From Phoronis australis (lineage: Eukaryota; Phoronida; Phoronidae), in assembly GCA_002633005.1 (NCBI GenBank), contig NMRA01000050.1, positions 681,820 to 745,819 of the forward strand: 64,000 nucleotides of DNA. Reading direction: 5' to 3'. Shown piece after piece: positions 38,901 through 46,840 of this stretch (positions are counted from its first letter, which is position 1; every line of letters starts with the position of its first letter). A model generated the notes under the pieces. The model made no database searches. It was given only the letters and a program-made list of their open reading frames with translations, and was not told the DNA's origin. Position numbers and translations under genes: made by a program.

Positions 38901-41900
38901 ATACAAACAACACAAGGACAATGCGGAGGTAGTAGAACACATCTGTACCCTCTTGATGGAGTTAGTTGAGTATGGTAAGTGACTCATGCTGCCAGTCGCG
39001 TGTTACTTCAGTCTATCATTCATGTGACCAGTTACATATTACTTCAATCATTCAGATTTTTCTAGTTGATGGGAAGTGGAAACTTTAAGTTACATAAAGT
39101 GTGGTAAAATTCTTTTGAAAAATTGTTATTTGCCCACATATTTATATGTGGACGCATTATGCCGTCATCTCCGTCCGTCTGTCCGGCGTCTGTCCGTCCG
39201 GCGTCCGTCTGGGGTCTGCCGCTCTATCTCCAAAATCCTTTGACATAAGTGCATGAAATTTGGCACATATGTTCCATTCATGAATGGGACGGCATGAGCG
39301 AACTTTCGGATGGATCCGACTACTGTTGTGCCCCCTGGTGGCAATTTTAGTTTTTTGCGCTTACCTTTGTATCTTCAAAAGTCCTTAACAGATTTTCATG
39401 AAATTTGGTATTTAGGCACCTATTAGTGAGATGACGCTATCCTCCTGTTTTCGGATGGATTCGACGTAGTTTGCGCCACCTAGTGGCCATTTTTACTGTT
39501 TTTGAGTCTTTTTTCTTTTGCGTTCACACCTCTGTCAACCAAACCGCTCAAAGGATGATTGTAAACATTGGTGAGTATGTTTTTGCTTTGAAGTGGACGG
39601 TTGACGATAATTTTCCGACAATTTCGACAACTGTGGCACCTCCTAGTGGCAGTTTTTTTTTTGCGCCTATGGCTTTATCTTCTAAACCGTTCACGGGATC
39701 TTTACGAAATTTAGTAAGTATATTTATATGATGTTAACAACAGACGACGAAGACTTTCGGACAGATCTGACAACTGGTGTGCCACCTAGTGGCAATTTTT
39801 ATTTTACGTTTACCTCTGTATCTTCAAAGGTCCTCATCGTATTTTCATAAAATTTGGCATATAAGCATCTATTAACGAGGTTTCTCTATCTCTCCGTTTT
39901 CAGATGAATTCGACCTGGTTTGTGCCACCTAGGGGCCATTTTTACTGTTTTTTGGCGTCCACTGGTAGTTTTGTTTTGTTTTGCGCCCATAGTTGTATCT
40001 CCTGAACCCACTGCAGGATCTTTATTAAATTCAGTAAGTGTATTTATATGAAGATAACAACTGACGATGACGACTTTCTGGTGGATCCAACAGACACTGT
40101 GCTCACTAGTGGCAATTTTATTTTATTCTGTTTTGCTTTGTTTCTCTGAAGTTCCTTGACAGATTTGTATGAAATATGGCATGTTCCTGTTTTTGGATGG
40201 ATTGTATGTTTTTGCGCTGTCTAGTGGCCATTTTTATGATACAAATAAATAACCCTAAAAGCACACAATTTGCAATGCACTCGTGGGTGCATTTCAATGC
40301 TCCGCATTGCTCTTGTTTAGATTCTTGGAAACTGGAAAATGAGATGTTACTAAAGCCTTGGGTCTAGTCTTTTTAGTCCAAACGGAACTCAAAATTATTT
40401 ATCACATTTTAAATTCTGCTTGAGTACAGACTAATGATAAGTGTTCATTTTTGTGTGTTTGAGTTTTAATAATTTACACAGATGAATCATTGGTAAATCC
40501 ATGTTTTCACCCTGATGACCCTAGGTTCAAGCTACAAAGTTGAATAAAAACTGTGACTCGAAGGTATACAGCTTGCTTATTAATAGTGAAGTGCAAACGA
40601 GGATTACAAGGTAATCCGTGGAAATCACCTTGCATAGAATAATAGACACTTAGGGCTGTTCCAGCAAAATTCCTATAGGAGGGGGGACGGCAGTTAAAAT
40701 ATAAAGTCATGGTTGGTGTTCTTCGGAAAAAACTCAAATTATGGGTGGCCATTCTTGTAAGAAGTTAAGCTTAAAAACCGGGTGGTATTTTTGACCTGTA
40801 AATGTTGACAGGTTGGTATTTTCAGCCGAACACATCTCAAAGGAAACCAAAACTCACCAAAAATTCACTTGGCAAATGCCCAAACATATCCCAAAACAAA
40901 ACACAAACCCATGTTGCTAGTGTACAGAGTGCAATATGTACACTATGCCGTTAATCAAGTCATAGGCAACTTGATTTCAAGCACATGTTGTACTGCAGTC
41001 ATATTAGAATGAAAATTTCTGCAACACTAAACAGGTGTTAACGCATATAAGAAAATTAAAAGATTTTTGAATAAAAAGTATGAGGAGTGACTAAGATAGA
41101 CAAGGCAATATTCACTTGACATAGCAGTCTAAAAGCATTCGTGGGGACAGTTTGAGATTCATAGATCCATGAAATTGGTACCCCGTTAGTTTTCAACTAC
41201 TCAAGTCATTGCTTGTCCGTCAATTATCTTGAAACCACTTAATGGATCATGATGACATTTGGCATAGAGATAGACAGCTGGCATGCACCAGCACCAATCG
41301 ATTTTCGGACAGATTTGGCTACCATAGCACCCCCTGTTGGCCATTTTAGTTTTTGACAAGACAGGTGGATTATCTCCAAAACTGCGTTTTATATTTCAAC
41401 TTAATTAAAAATTATGGGTCCGTCTTTCGTTATCATTTTTTGTCCGCTTGGCGGATTATGATCAAATTTGGTATAGAGGTAATTGGCGTGGATGCCCCAG
41501 CATTGCCAGTTACTTTGAAACCGCTTGACAGATCTTGATGACATTTGGCATAGATATAGATGGCTGGTATGCACTGGTACCAGTTGATTTTTTGGACAGA
41601 TTTGGCTAATGTAGCACCAGTGTGGTCCATTTTAATTTTTGACAAGACAGGTTGATTATCTCAAAAACTATGGAAGTATCTCCTAAACCACATGCAAGAT
41701 GGTTTTGAAATGTTGCAGTTGCATTCCCATTAACTAGACAGCAAGTGGATGGATGTGACTATTGCTGTGGTTCCTAATAGCAGTTTGTTTTTTATATTTG
41801 CCTTTATGTCTTTGGAGTTCTTTGACGGATTTTCATAAAATTTGGCAAATAATTTTGAGACGATGACATCTTCCTATTTTTGGATGGGTTCACTGTATTC

Positions 41901-44900
41901 TGTGCCATCCACAAATTACAGTAGTAGTAATGAACAAGTGTGACTTGACTGTTTAATTATTGAAAATCTGGAAAGTAATGCATTTTTGTGGATTGAAGAT
42001 GGGCAGTTAAAGCTTAATTGGTTGAATGAGAAAAAGTTCCATGAAGATTAGCTCTGTTTCTGGAATGGAGGTGAAAATTAAGAAATAAATAGATTTAAGC
42101 GTGACTAAATTAGCTGATGATGACATAATAAATATGACAGTTATCTAGTAGTAGTCAAACATTTTATGATGGTATGCTGTAGTCATTGTATTGAATGTTG
42201 TATTCTAGATGATGTTTGTGATGAGTTGAAATCACTGAATGTTGAGGCTATTCTGAAAGAGGTGCAGAAAAAGTTTTTGAAAAACCAGGTGAGACATGCG
42301 CCCTAGGTGGGATTAATCTCTGAAACCATCTTGCTGGTGACCTGGTCTATTGTGGCTTGGTGGTGTGCTGCTGAAATTTTCTGGCCTATATTTTGGGCCA
42401 ATTATCCTTTGATTTGGGACTTTTTTTGTCTTTATTTATTAATAAGATGATCATTTTCTGATACTGTGTATCTTTGGTTACCTTGACTTGTGTTTCACAA
42501 AAGCCTATTGTGACAGTTTTTTGGGGTTTGTCTGCTTTTGAATGTGGTAATTTTATTGATTTTCATTGTAATTCAATCAAAATTGGAAAACGGGATAGAT
42601 TCTAAGAATTATAGAAATGATTCCAGGATACTTAGCGGCCACCAGCTGTTGCACTCGGTCAATCAGCAAGATAGTTTAGTACTTCCACAGCCTCTGTATG
42701 AAGCCTTACCCACAAAACACATGGCACTCTCATGAATATGTCTTGTGTTAGACCTGTCAAACTTTCCCTTTCAATTGACCATTCCCAGTTTCCTCCTGCT
42801 TGAGCAGTAGTTCTGTATTAGCTTCAGAATCATCCAAACAAATTCTAAGCTGTTCCAAGGATTTCCTTACTGGACTTCAACACTCCACCACTTGTAGTAA
42901 AACTAATTTATCGCGGTCTGCTGTAGCCCATCTTGGAAGCTTGGGCACAGTCTGCTTGGAGGGCAGTCGGCCTTTTTTGGATAACGGTTTAGCTGGGTTG
43001 CAAATCTGAGAGGATATTTTAACCAGGCCATGTATAAACTCATCTAAATATAAAGAGCTAGAATTGTTCCTCAAGGGGGCTTGAAATATCTCTGCATACC
43101 TATACATATACATGTACATATACATACATAAAATACTGCATATGGAATACGTTTACTGTTTAAAGACTTTAAAATCACACCAATAATCATTTTATGACAC
43201 CAAAACTTATATCATGCAAATGTGCTGTAGTGATCTCCTATCCCATTTTCATAATTACCTAATTTGAACTGACACTCCAAATTTATATCAAAATGATGAA
43301 AATGCAACCCAAATTTGACCAGGAAATTTGAAAATACACTCCATCCTAGTGTCATTTTCCCACTCATCCTATAGCTTTTACTGTCTGTGCCTGGGTCTGC
43401 TTTACTCACCTTCAAAGCTGTAAGGTATTTACTGGGGTCTTATTTACTCTGAAAGCTGTTTGCTATCTGCTGGCATCTGCTTTACTCACCTTGAAAGTTA
43501 TAAGCAACATGCTAGGTTTGGTTTACCCATGCTGGAGATGTAGGCTATTTGCTTGCGTCTGCTTTAATCTTCCTTGGCAGTAAATCTGGTGCTGGATATT
43601 GAAATGTATTCTGCATCATGGTGAATCAGTTGCCACTAGTAGTAGTGACTGGGAATGGCAAGTGAAAGGGACAAGTCTGGCTGCCATAACAAGAGCTTGT
43701 TTACAGTAAAAGGTATTGTGAACCAAAGCTCTTGGTCTACTGGCTGTGCTCTGTTTACGAGTTTGATTTGTTATTGAACAGATGAAGTGATGGAAGAAAT
43801 GAAATATTTAAAAGTCTTGGAGACTGTTCTAAATGAAATACACAAACGCTATAAAGAAAATGCGGTAAGAGAGTGACTCAACTAACTCTCTGTGTGCGCT
43901 CATTTTCATTCATCTTTCTCAACATTGCTTCCCCTGTGTAGTATACTAAAACTTGGTACTAATATAGAGTGAAGCTTTTCCCTTTCTTCAACATTGCAAA
44001 TAGGTTTTGAGGTTGTTCCTTTCAAACTTTTATGATCTTTAATGTTGTTGGCCTGGTATATATTCACAAACTCCATCATTGTCGTTGTTAGTTAGGCTTA
44101 TGGATGTACAGACTGGCCAGGTTACTGTTGATAGCCAGTGATGTAGACATACTGACTGGCCAGGTTACTGTTGATAGCCAGTGATGTAGACATACTGACT
44201 GGCCAGGTTACTGTTGATAGCCAGTGATGTAGACATACTGACTGGTCAGGTTAGTGTTAATAGATATGTAGCCAGTGATATAGATTTATACACAGCCCAG
44301 GTTACTGTTGGTTGCCAGTGGTACAGACATACACACAGCCCAGGTTACTGCTGGTAGCCAGTGATGTAGACATACAGACTGGCCAGGTTACTGATGGTAG
44401 CCAGTGATATAGACATACAGACTGCCCAGGTAACTGTTGGGAGACATACATACTGGCCAAGTTACTGTTAAACGCCAGTGATACAGACATACACACAGTC
44501 CAGGTTACTGTTAGTAGCCAGTGACATAGACATACATTGGTCAGATTACTGTTAAAAGCCAGTGATATAGACATACAGACTGCCCAGGTTAATGTTGATA
44601 GCCAGTGATGTAGACATACAGACTGGTCAGATTACTGTTAAAAGACAGTGATATAGACATACAGACTGCCCAGGTTAATGTTGATAGCCAGTGATGTAGA
44701 CATACAGACTGGCCAGGTTAGTGTTAGTAGAAAGTGATATAGGTATTCACAGACTTACCAGAATGGGGAATGGTACCAAGGCACGGTTGATACAGATTGT
44801 ATGGGAGAAATGGACCTGTCAAAGTACATTGTAGTATGTATAATATTGATCCGCCTTTGAATTAGTTTTGTGAATTGGTATTAACTGAAGAATTAAGCAG

Positions 44901-45413
44901 TTTGATGTGCAAACACTAATTCTGTGTCTTCAAAAATCTTACTAGTTATTGCTTTGCCTTTTGTTCTTGAAGACTTGAGTCTTTAGAATTGCTTAATGTT
45001 CTTTTTAATCACTTGAATAAGTAAGTAACACACGCCTCCTTCCAACTAGTTTTAGGTACTTTTACTAATGTTTTAACTTCATTTCAAGTTGTAGGGCATA
45101 CATTTACCTAAGATAGAATAACCTTTTCCCAAAAGAGAGGCAATCCAACTGCACCAAATGTATGGTCGACAATTTCTGAGACCAGAACTATCAATCATTA
45201 TCAACATTGATGCAAGTTTAACAGAAATAGATTCAGTGTGCTATTGACTACATGAAAGTATACAGTGTCATTACAGTGGCTGGTTGCTGTTCTTATGTTT
45301 TGGTGTGTGTGTGTTGACAGGACATTCTTGCTCCCTGTGAAGCGACAATAGCAAAGTTAGGTGGAGGAAAGGTCACTCAACGGCCCACTTCGGCGAGAAA
45401 CAGGAAGAAGTGA
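8939..45413 (+). CDS. STKLD1: STKLD1-like protein kinase with ARM/HEAT repeats (complete gene, 19 coding exons)
   Basis: Joining the exons listed below gives 654 codons plus TGA, every junction with GT-AG and matching phase. Residues 6-262 form the kinase domain: glycine loop GKGAQGSVY (11-19), beta-3 lysine K33 in VLKK, alpha-C E49, HRDLKPSN (132-139), DFG (152-154), MAPE (176-179) and the alpha-I region QRP (257-259). Residues about 296-654 are alpha-helical repeats with the Leu/Ala pattern of ARM/HEAT folds. Order, length (vertebrate STKLD1 is about 680 residues) and local matches such as VEC-D, FVTW, AFKV and DAYKQHKDNAEVVE identify STKLD1. Vertebrate STKLD1 is regarded as a pseudokinase; here the catalytic set is intact, so activity is possible but unproven. 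Cellular role and substrate are unknown to me. No TATA box was found. Confidence 0.9.
9536..10200 (-). repeat. roughly 700-bp dispersed repeat, copy A
   Basis: Similar in inverse orientation to 27385-28105 and 49731-50462. Shared landmarks are a GCTGTATGAAGACT end, a GGGTACATGCAAAATCTGGG-like block, GAAAAACAATGCAATAAACG and an AAGCTGTATA..CCAAGGCTA end. Copy A lacks about 90 bp present in copy C. It lies in intron 1 of the kinase gene. No transposase sequence and no tRNA-like head was seen. A degenerate second copy of one end lies at 9366-9430. Confidence 0.75.
11919..12005 (+). CDS. STKLD1: STKLD1-like exon 2, glycine loop and beta-3 lysine
   Basis: Acceptor CTGTTACAG, donor GTAAGT, 29 codons, phase 0 at both ends. 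It encodes residues 6-34 with GKGAQGSVYLAE and the ATP-binding lysine in YVLKK. Confidence 0.92.
13284..13455. repeat. three-copy tandem repeat, about 55-61 bp unit
   Basis: Units contain GTTTATTTAATATGGGATTT and AGAAGCTAACGTTAACAC; the middle unit has a 6-bp insertion. It lies in intron 2. Confidence 0.85.
14714..14758 (+). CDS. STKLD1: STKLD1-like exon 3, start of helix alpha-C
   Basis: Acceptor TTTCATAG, donor GTAAGT, 15 codons, phase 0. It encodes VECTDESEATKAFKE; its last residue, E49, lies ten residues before the HP turn, as the salt-bridge glutamate does in canonical kinases. Confidence 0.85.
15711..15885. repeat. 33-bp minisatellite, five near-perfect copies
   Basis: The unit starts AGGTGTCCATGGGCCTTATG and is repeated five times without indels, then breaks at a GGTGGCCA variant. 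Because 33 is a multiple of three, both strands show spurious repetitive open frames. It lies in intron 3. Confidence 0.95.
16606..16938 (+). mobile_element. LINE 3' end, copy B
   Basis: Same family as 3803-4125. The frame ends with LYGCQELNPNENKVLFEI and TAG at 16723-16725, followed by a 3' UTR and AATAAACATTAAAAAA. The 3' UTR hairpin at 16854-16891 has a 9-bp outer stem and a 4-bp inner stem with a TCTT loop. It lies in intron 3 of the kinase gene. Confidence 0.68.
17751..20096. mobile_element. CCTAGTGG-repeat element, copy 1 (interrupted)
   Basis: It starts with a palindrome (CCACATATTTATATGTGG), continues with CTCTATCTCCAAAA and several roughly 100-200-bp modules each carrying CACCTAGTGGC or CCTAGTGGCAATTTT, and ends in a segment with GTGCATTTCAACGCTCC. 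Copy 2 at 39134-40318 has the same start, modules and end, so these are true element borders. A 689-bp MITE interrupts it at 18168-18856. No protein-coding frame spans it. Confidence 0.75.
18168..18856. mobile_element. 689-bp MITE with 8-bp target duplication (hAT-like)
   Basis: Flanked by identical GTTCTTAC at 18160-18167 and 18857-18864. Uninterrupted modules of the host repeat have a single TTCTTAC at the same place (for example near 19310), so the empty site is visible. The ends form long imperfect inverted repeats: AGACAT, then ATAGACCGGG, then a block ATATTGGAGAGTGCTAC repeated inverted at the other end. An 8-bp duplication is the hallmark of hAT elements. No transposase is present. Confidence 0.82.
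21021..21095 (+). CDS. STKLD1: STKLD1-like exon 4
   Basis: Acceptor AATTGTAG, donor GTAAGA, 25 codons, residues 50-74. It contains LQHPYV after helix alpha-C and EFFVTWDKE, the strand beta-4/5 region that is distinctive of STKLD1. Confidence 0.9.
22364..22468 (+). CDS. STKLD1: STKLD1-like exon 5, hinge region
   Basis: Acceptor TCTACAG, donor GTGCGT, 35 codons, residues 75-109. VCIVMELYKNGDL is the hinge and start of helix alpha-D. The donor lies directly against a roughly 25-bp tandem repeat (22470-22555). Confidence 0.9.
22470..22555. repeat. STKLD1: three-copy 25-bp repeat abutting the exon 5 donor
   Basis: Units of the type GCGCATTGTATGCTGCAGCC follow immediately after the exon 5 splice donor. 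Each contains an AGGTR sequence that could act as a weak extra donor. Confidence 0.8.
22731..22801 (+). CDS. STKLD1: STKLD1-like exon 6, helix alpha-E
   Basis: Acceptor GGGTGTAG, donor GTAAAA. It encodes residues 110-132 (ending GVIH) plus two bases of the split Arg codon of HRD. The junction matches exon 7 exactly. Confidence 0.92.
23369..23481 (+). CDS. STKLD1: STKLD1-like exon 7, catalytic loop and DFG
   Basis: Acceptor GCCAACAG, donor GTAAGC. It completes HRD and encodes DLKPSN, IGDFGVAT and the activation segment, residues 133-170, ending in a split Gly codon. Asp134, Lys136, Asn139 and Asp152 are all present. Confidence 0.95.
23571..23615. repeat. 45-bp direct repeat, left copy
   Basis: Identical to 29006-29050, which starts exactly where the 5.2-kb inverted-repeat element ends. 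The left copy lies 231 bp before the element. Confidence 0.9.
23847..29005. mobile_element. 5.2-kb element with long palindrome-rich terminal inverted repeats
   Basis: Both ends start CAGCACACATCAC and remain inverted copies of each other for at least 70 bp, then continue as related arrays of CCGACCGGTCGG-type palindromes (left to about 24055, right from about 28850). The dinucleotide TA flanks each end (23845-23846, 29006-29007), compatible with a TA target duplication as in Tc1/mariner-like elements, though two bases are weak evidence. The interior has no recognisable transposase and contains copy B of the 700-bp repeat, so it is a non-autonomous or decayed element. It sits in the intron between exons 7 and 8. 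Confidence 0.75.
27385..28105 (+). repeat. roughly 700-bp dispersed repeat, copy B
   Basis: Matches copies A and C across TACCAGCGTTG, GATTCTTCAATCAA, CGTCACAACAAAT and the AGTCTTCATGCAACTAGCTGGC end. It is nested inside the 5.2-kb inverted-repeat element. Confidence 0.72.
29006..29050. repeat. 45-bp direct repeat, right copy
   Basis: Exact copy of 23571-23615; it begins at the first base after the right end of the inverted-repeat element. Confidence 0.9.
30183..30735. repeat. 26-bp minisatellite, about 21 copies, directly before exon 8
   Basis: The unit contains GGTGGTTATGATCATTACCA. Units differ mainly in ATGATCAT versus ATGATTAT and in CAAGCCAG versus CAAGCTAG. A single N at 30623 interrupts a unit, so the true copy number is unresolved. 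The array ends 74 bp before the exon 8 acceptor. Confidence 0.95.
30809..31005 (+). CDS. STKLD1: STKLD1-like exon 8, APE motif and C-lobe
   Basis: Acceptor CTTTACAG, donor GTGAGT. Residues 171-236 include SMNWMAPEVL, the D-VWSAGCI helix alpha-F signature and CGIYD. The intron before it is 7.3 kb and holds the 5.2-kb inverted-repeat element and a 26-bp minisatellite that ends 74 bp upstream of the exon. Confidence 0.95.
31472..31715. repeat. about 40-bp degenerate tandem repeat, six copies
   Basis: Units contain TTGTACTTMTCTGGGCATTG and GACATCTCCATTAT. It lies in the intron between exons 8 and 9. Confidence 0.8.
31901..32015 (+). repeat. STKLD1: 58-bp tandem duplication of the exon 9 acceptor
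   Basis: 31901-31958 and 31959-32015 are near-identical and each ends in the pyrimidine tract, AG and CAAGGCTACT of exon 9. The upstream copy (AG at 31948-31949) is a potential decoy acceptor. Confidence 0.93.
32008..32084 (+). CDS. STKLD1: STKLD1-like exon 9, helices alpha-H/I
   Basis: Acceptor CCTTAACAG, donor GTGAGT, residues 237-261 with RKNFKQRPTS. A near-copy of its acceptor and first eight bases lies 58 bp upstream; use of that copy reads into TAA at 31977-31979, so 32008 is the productive start. Confidence 0.92.
32560..32703. repeat. 36-bp minisatellite, four copies
   Basis: The unit starts CTTGAAAACAGCTGGTAATT and is repeated four times with a G/A change alternating between copies (GGTAATT, GGTAGTT). 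The alternation suggests growth by doubling of a two-unit block. It lies in the intron after exon 9. Confidence 0.95.
32800..33460. repeat. 51-bp minisatellite, about 13 copies
   Basis: The unit contains CTAGTTATAGTGAGG and GTTGATACACACAGCGTGAT. Since 51 is a multiple of three, the - strand shows a 222-codon open frame of repeated ITRGDLDHAVCIN. It lies in the intron between exons 9 and 10, with no start context or splice support, so I treat the frame as a by-product. Confidence 0.95.
34318..34415 (+). CDS. STKLD1: STKLD1-like exon 10, end of kinase domain and linker
   Basis: Acceptor TTTGCAG, donor GTGAGT (preferred to an upstream GTGTCC because it restores phase with exon 11). Residues 262-294 cover LPYVKECL and a polar, probably flexible linker, KKAQQANSSG. 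Confidence 0.85.
34995..35231 (+). CDS. STKLD1: STKLD1-like exon 11, first helical-repeat block
   Basis: Acceptor CATTCCAG, donor GTGAGT, the longest exon (237 nt), residues 295-373. It is alpha-helical, with a Leu/Ala heptad-like pattern (LLAHLKRY, CLQELARL), and ends LKNLIVN. Confidence 0.9.
35707..35771 (+). CDS. STKLD1: STKLD1-like exon 12
   Basis: Acceptor CATTTCAG, donor GTAAGT. Residues 374-395 are hydrophobic (LMIITICVVL) but belong to a helical repeat rather than a membrane span, since the phases join smoothly on both sides. Confidence 0.85.
36040..36106 (+). CDS. STKLD1: STKLD1-like exon 13
   Basis: Acceptor TGTTGCAG, donor GTAAGT, residues 396-417 (HPNNKKVQLAGISLLNALS), a typical ARM-repeat helix pair. 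Confidence 0.9.
36519..36647 (+). CDS. STKLD1: STKLD1-like exon 14
   Basis: Acceptor TTGTTGTAG, donor GTCAGT, phase 1 to 1, residues 418-460. It contains GLSVILDSM and CCDAIWGLTVN, one ARM-like unit. Exons 14 and 15 are both 129 nt with the same phase, consistent with repeat units added by exon duplication. Confidence 0.9.
37111..37239 (+). CDS. STKLD1: STKLD1-like exon 15
   Basis: Acceptor GTTTGCAG, donor GTAAGC, phase 1 to 1, residues 461-503. One helical repeat, with VCKAMQTFP and an alanine-rich helix before LLSLSME. Confidence 0.9.
37546..37677 (+). CDS. STKLD1: STKLD1-like exon 16
   Basis: Acceptor TTCTGTAG, donor GTACGA, phase 1 to 1, residues 504-547. VGLLINALKIH and VVKNCCMALSSLVE form another repeat. 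Confidence 0.9.
38825..38974 (+). CDS. STKLD1: STKLD1-like exon 17
   Basis: Acceptor CTTTACAG, donor GTAAGT, phase 1 to 1, residues 548-597. ECAFKVL, DAYKQHKDNAEVVEH and LLMELVEY are the segments most similar to the vertebrate C-terminal region. Confidence 0.93.
39134..40318. mobile_element. CCTAGTGG-repeat element, copy 2 (uninterrupted)
   Basis: Same palindromic start (CCACATATTTATATGTGG), same modules and same end as copy 1, without the MITE. It lies in the intron between exons 17 and 18a. A run of GTCCGTCTGTCCGGCGTC follows the palindrome. Confidence 0.78.
41221..41910. repeat. diverged relative of the CCTAGTGG-repeat modules
   Basis: It repeats the same sentence-like order (CTTGAAACCACTTAATGGAT, GACATTTGGCATAGAG, TTTTCGGACAGATTTGGC, CACCCCCTGTTGGCCATTTT) at least twice, but CCTAGTGG has decayed to CCTGTTGG. 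It is likely an older or related element. Confidence 0.55.
42209..42288 (+). CDS. STKLD1: STKLD1-like exon 18a (alternative copy A)
   Basis: Acceptor ATTCTAG, donor GTGAGA, enters in phase 1 and leaves in phase 0, residues 598-624 (DDVCDELKSLN...KEVQKKF). It joins in frame to the final exon. A diverged paralogous exon with the same entry and exit phases follows 1.5 kb later. This copy is the closer of the two to the vertebrate sequence. Confidence 0.9.
43782..43864 (+). CDS. STKLD1: STKLD1-like exon 18b (alternative copy B)
   Basis: Acceptor ATTGAACAG, donor GTAAGA, same phases as 18a and one codon longer. Its peptide (DEVMEEMKYLK...NEIHKRY) aligns along its length with 18a. If both were spliced in, 18b would be read ATG AAG TGA and stop, so each mRNA can carry only one. 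Open frame, clean splice sites and conserved pattern argue for a functional alternative exon. Confidence 0.75.
44100..44745. repeat. 43-bp-class minisatellite in the last intron
   Basis: About 15 degenerate copies of a unit containing GACATACAGACTGGCCAGGT, lying between exon 18b and exon 19. The first three units are nearly identical, later ones vary in length. Confidence 0.9.
45321..45413 (+). CDS. STKLD1: STKLD1-like exon 19 and stop codon
   Basis: Acceptor GTTGACAG, phase 0. It encodes 30 residues (DILAPCEATIAKLG, then a basic tail RNRKK) and TGA at 45411-45413. It fits either 18a or 18b. Confidence 0.9.
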   Translation, partial: DILAPCEATIAKLGGGKVTQRPTSARNRKK

Positions 45414-45435
45414 AGATGCATTGTGGGACATGACT

Positions 45436-45441
45436 AATAAA
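45436..45441 (+). promoter_or_regulatory. STKLD1: possible AATAAA polyadenylation signal
   Basis: The hexamer lies 22 nt after the stop codon. Other AT-rich candidates lie further on (45545 and beyond), so the actual 3' end is uncertain. Confidence 0.35.
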
Positions 45442-45907
45442 CTGTCCTTCAGACTTGTACTGACTCATATGTGATTAATCAAAAACTTTGTAAAAAGTGT
45501 ACATTTGCATGTGAAAATTACTATATGTATTGTTACAGTATGGCTTTTTAATATATACATGTAGTTTTGTACTAATGAGTGTTGTTAAGTTGTTATGTGA
45601 AGCTAATTTTATGTCTACAATCCTGTAAACATTCCTTTTGTTACCTGTTATGTTTAATGGTTGTTCCTTGTATCCCTCACATTGCTCTATTTTTGCAACA
45701 GTAGGCTGATATTTTTTAAAGTAGGTAGGGGATCTGTTTTGTCAGCATACCTAAATAAGTTGGGATTTTGGCCAGCACCCGCTGCAGGTGACCAGTTTGT
45801 GTGATTTGGAAGTTGTTGGGGTTGGCTGTAATGATGATCCATGCATTTAGCTTGTTGAACTCTTAAGGGAAGCTGAGGTTTAAAATCGTTTTCACCCTCA
45901 TTGGATC

Positions 45908-46559
45908 TTAAATTGTTGCGGAATGAGCCAGAACCTGAATTCGCTGGTAATGCGTTGTCCCACAGACCAAACTGGGTTGGCCAACGCAAGTAAACCCTAA
46001 AGCTTTTTCTTGAGTCTCTAATGGTTTCAAGGTTCTTGTTGAAAAGTAGAATCCTGTCAAGTTAAAATAAAGACAAGAACTTTTCTAAAAATGTAGCCAC
46101 ATTTTGGAAAATTGTGTTGTCTTTATTCAAGCTTTACTTGTGTTCGTCAAAGTTTTGTTCGTCAATGCGAGATCTTTCGGTAGAATTTTATCATGGTACA
46201 TGTAACTAATGTTCTTACCGTAGACCGATTTTATTAGAGTAAAATGTCTAATGCCCTTCTCATTCTCGGTCAGCTGAACAGGGCGAAATGAACCTTTCAT
46301 AAAAATGGTGAGGTAGTGGGAATGCCTAATAAGTCCACCGTATTTTCCGTCCAAAGCCCTGGAATCATATTTGCAAGCTAGAACTGTTGTGAGATGGAAT
46401 ATTAGATTTTGAAACATTAGTATAGATGAAACACGCAGGTCATTGACTTGTTACAGCTTTGATGCGGCAACCACCACGCTCCCTAGCCGTGATTGAACGG
46501 CACAGCTTGGCTTTACCCCGTGTTTCGCTAGATCTCTCTGACTCTGGGGAAAGCTTCAT
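45908..46559 (-). CDS. small uncharacterised three-exon gene, tail to tail with STKLD1
   Basis: On the - strand an ATG at 46559 opens exon 1 (46559-46517, donor GTAAAG), exon 2 is 46383-46219 (acceptor CTCACAACAG, donor GTAAGA) and exon 3 is 46053-45908 (pyrimidine-rich acceptor ACTTGACAG, TAA stop). All phases agree and give 117 residues, with DGKYGGLIRHSHYL and GSFRPVQLTENEKGIRHFTL in exon 2 and ALGFTCVGQPSLVCG in exon 3. I recognise no family. ATTAAA at 45653-45658 (- strand) could be its polyadenylation signal. An alternative reading of exon 3 stays open for 123 codons (to 45687), so the frame there is not certain. Confidence 0.45.
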
Positions 46560-46840
46560 CTTAATAGGTGACGCTTGGCCAATTGTACTTAAAAATAACC
46601 ACAATTAAAAGTACGTGGAAGTACATGTCCTGCGAGATGTGAGCAACCGAACTCGCACACTTCGCAGCTTGGGACACGCGGCAAACATTACTCAACTTGA
46701 CGGAAATCGGCTGCAGCTGCATTGCGTCGGGAGCTGCTACCAATGCAGCACGAACTTTTGTCCCGGACACGAGCCGACTACGCGTAATCAGCTCCATTGT
46801 ATGGGGTTACCTTGCATGGTTTTTAAAGTCCACGAAGACA

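Noticed and set aside
43782-43864. Constitutive use of exon 18b together with 18a
   Set aside because: Joining 18a to 18b reads ATG AAG TGA and stops, so both cannot be constitutive.
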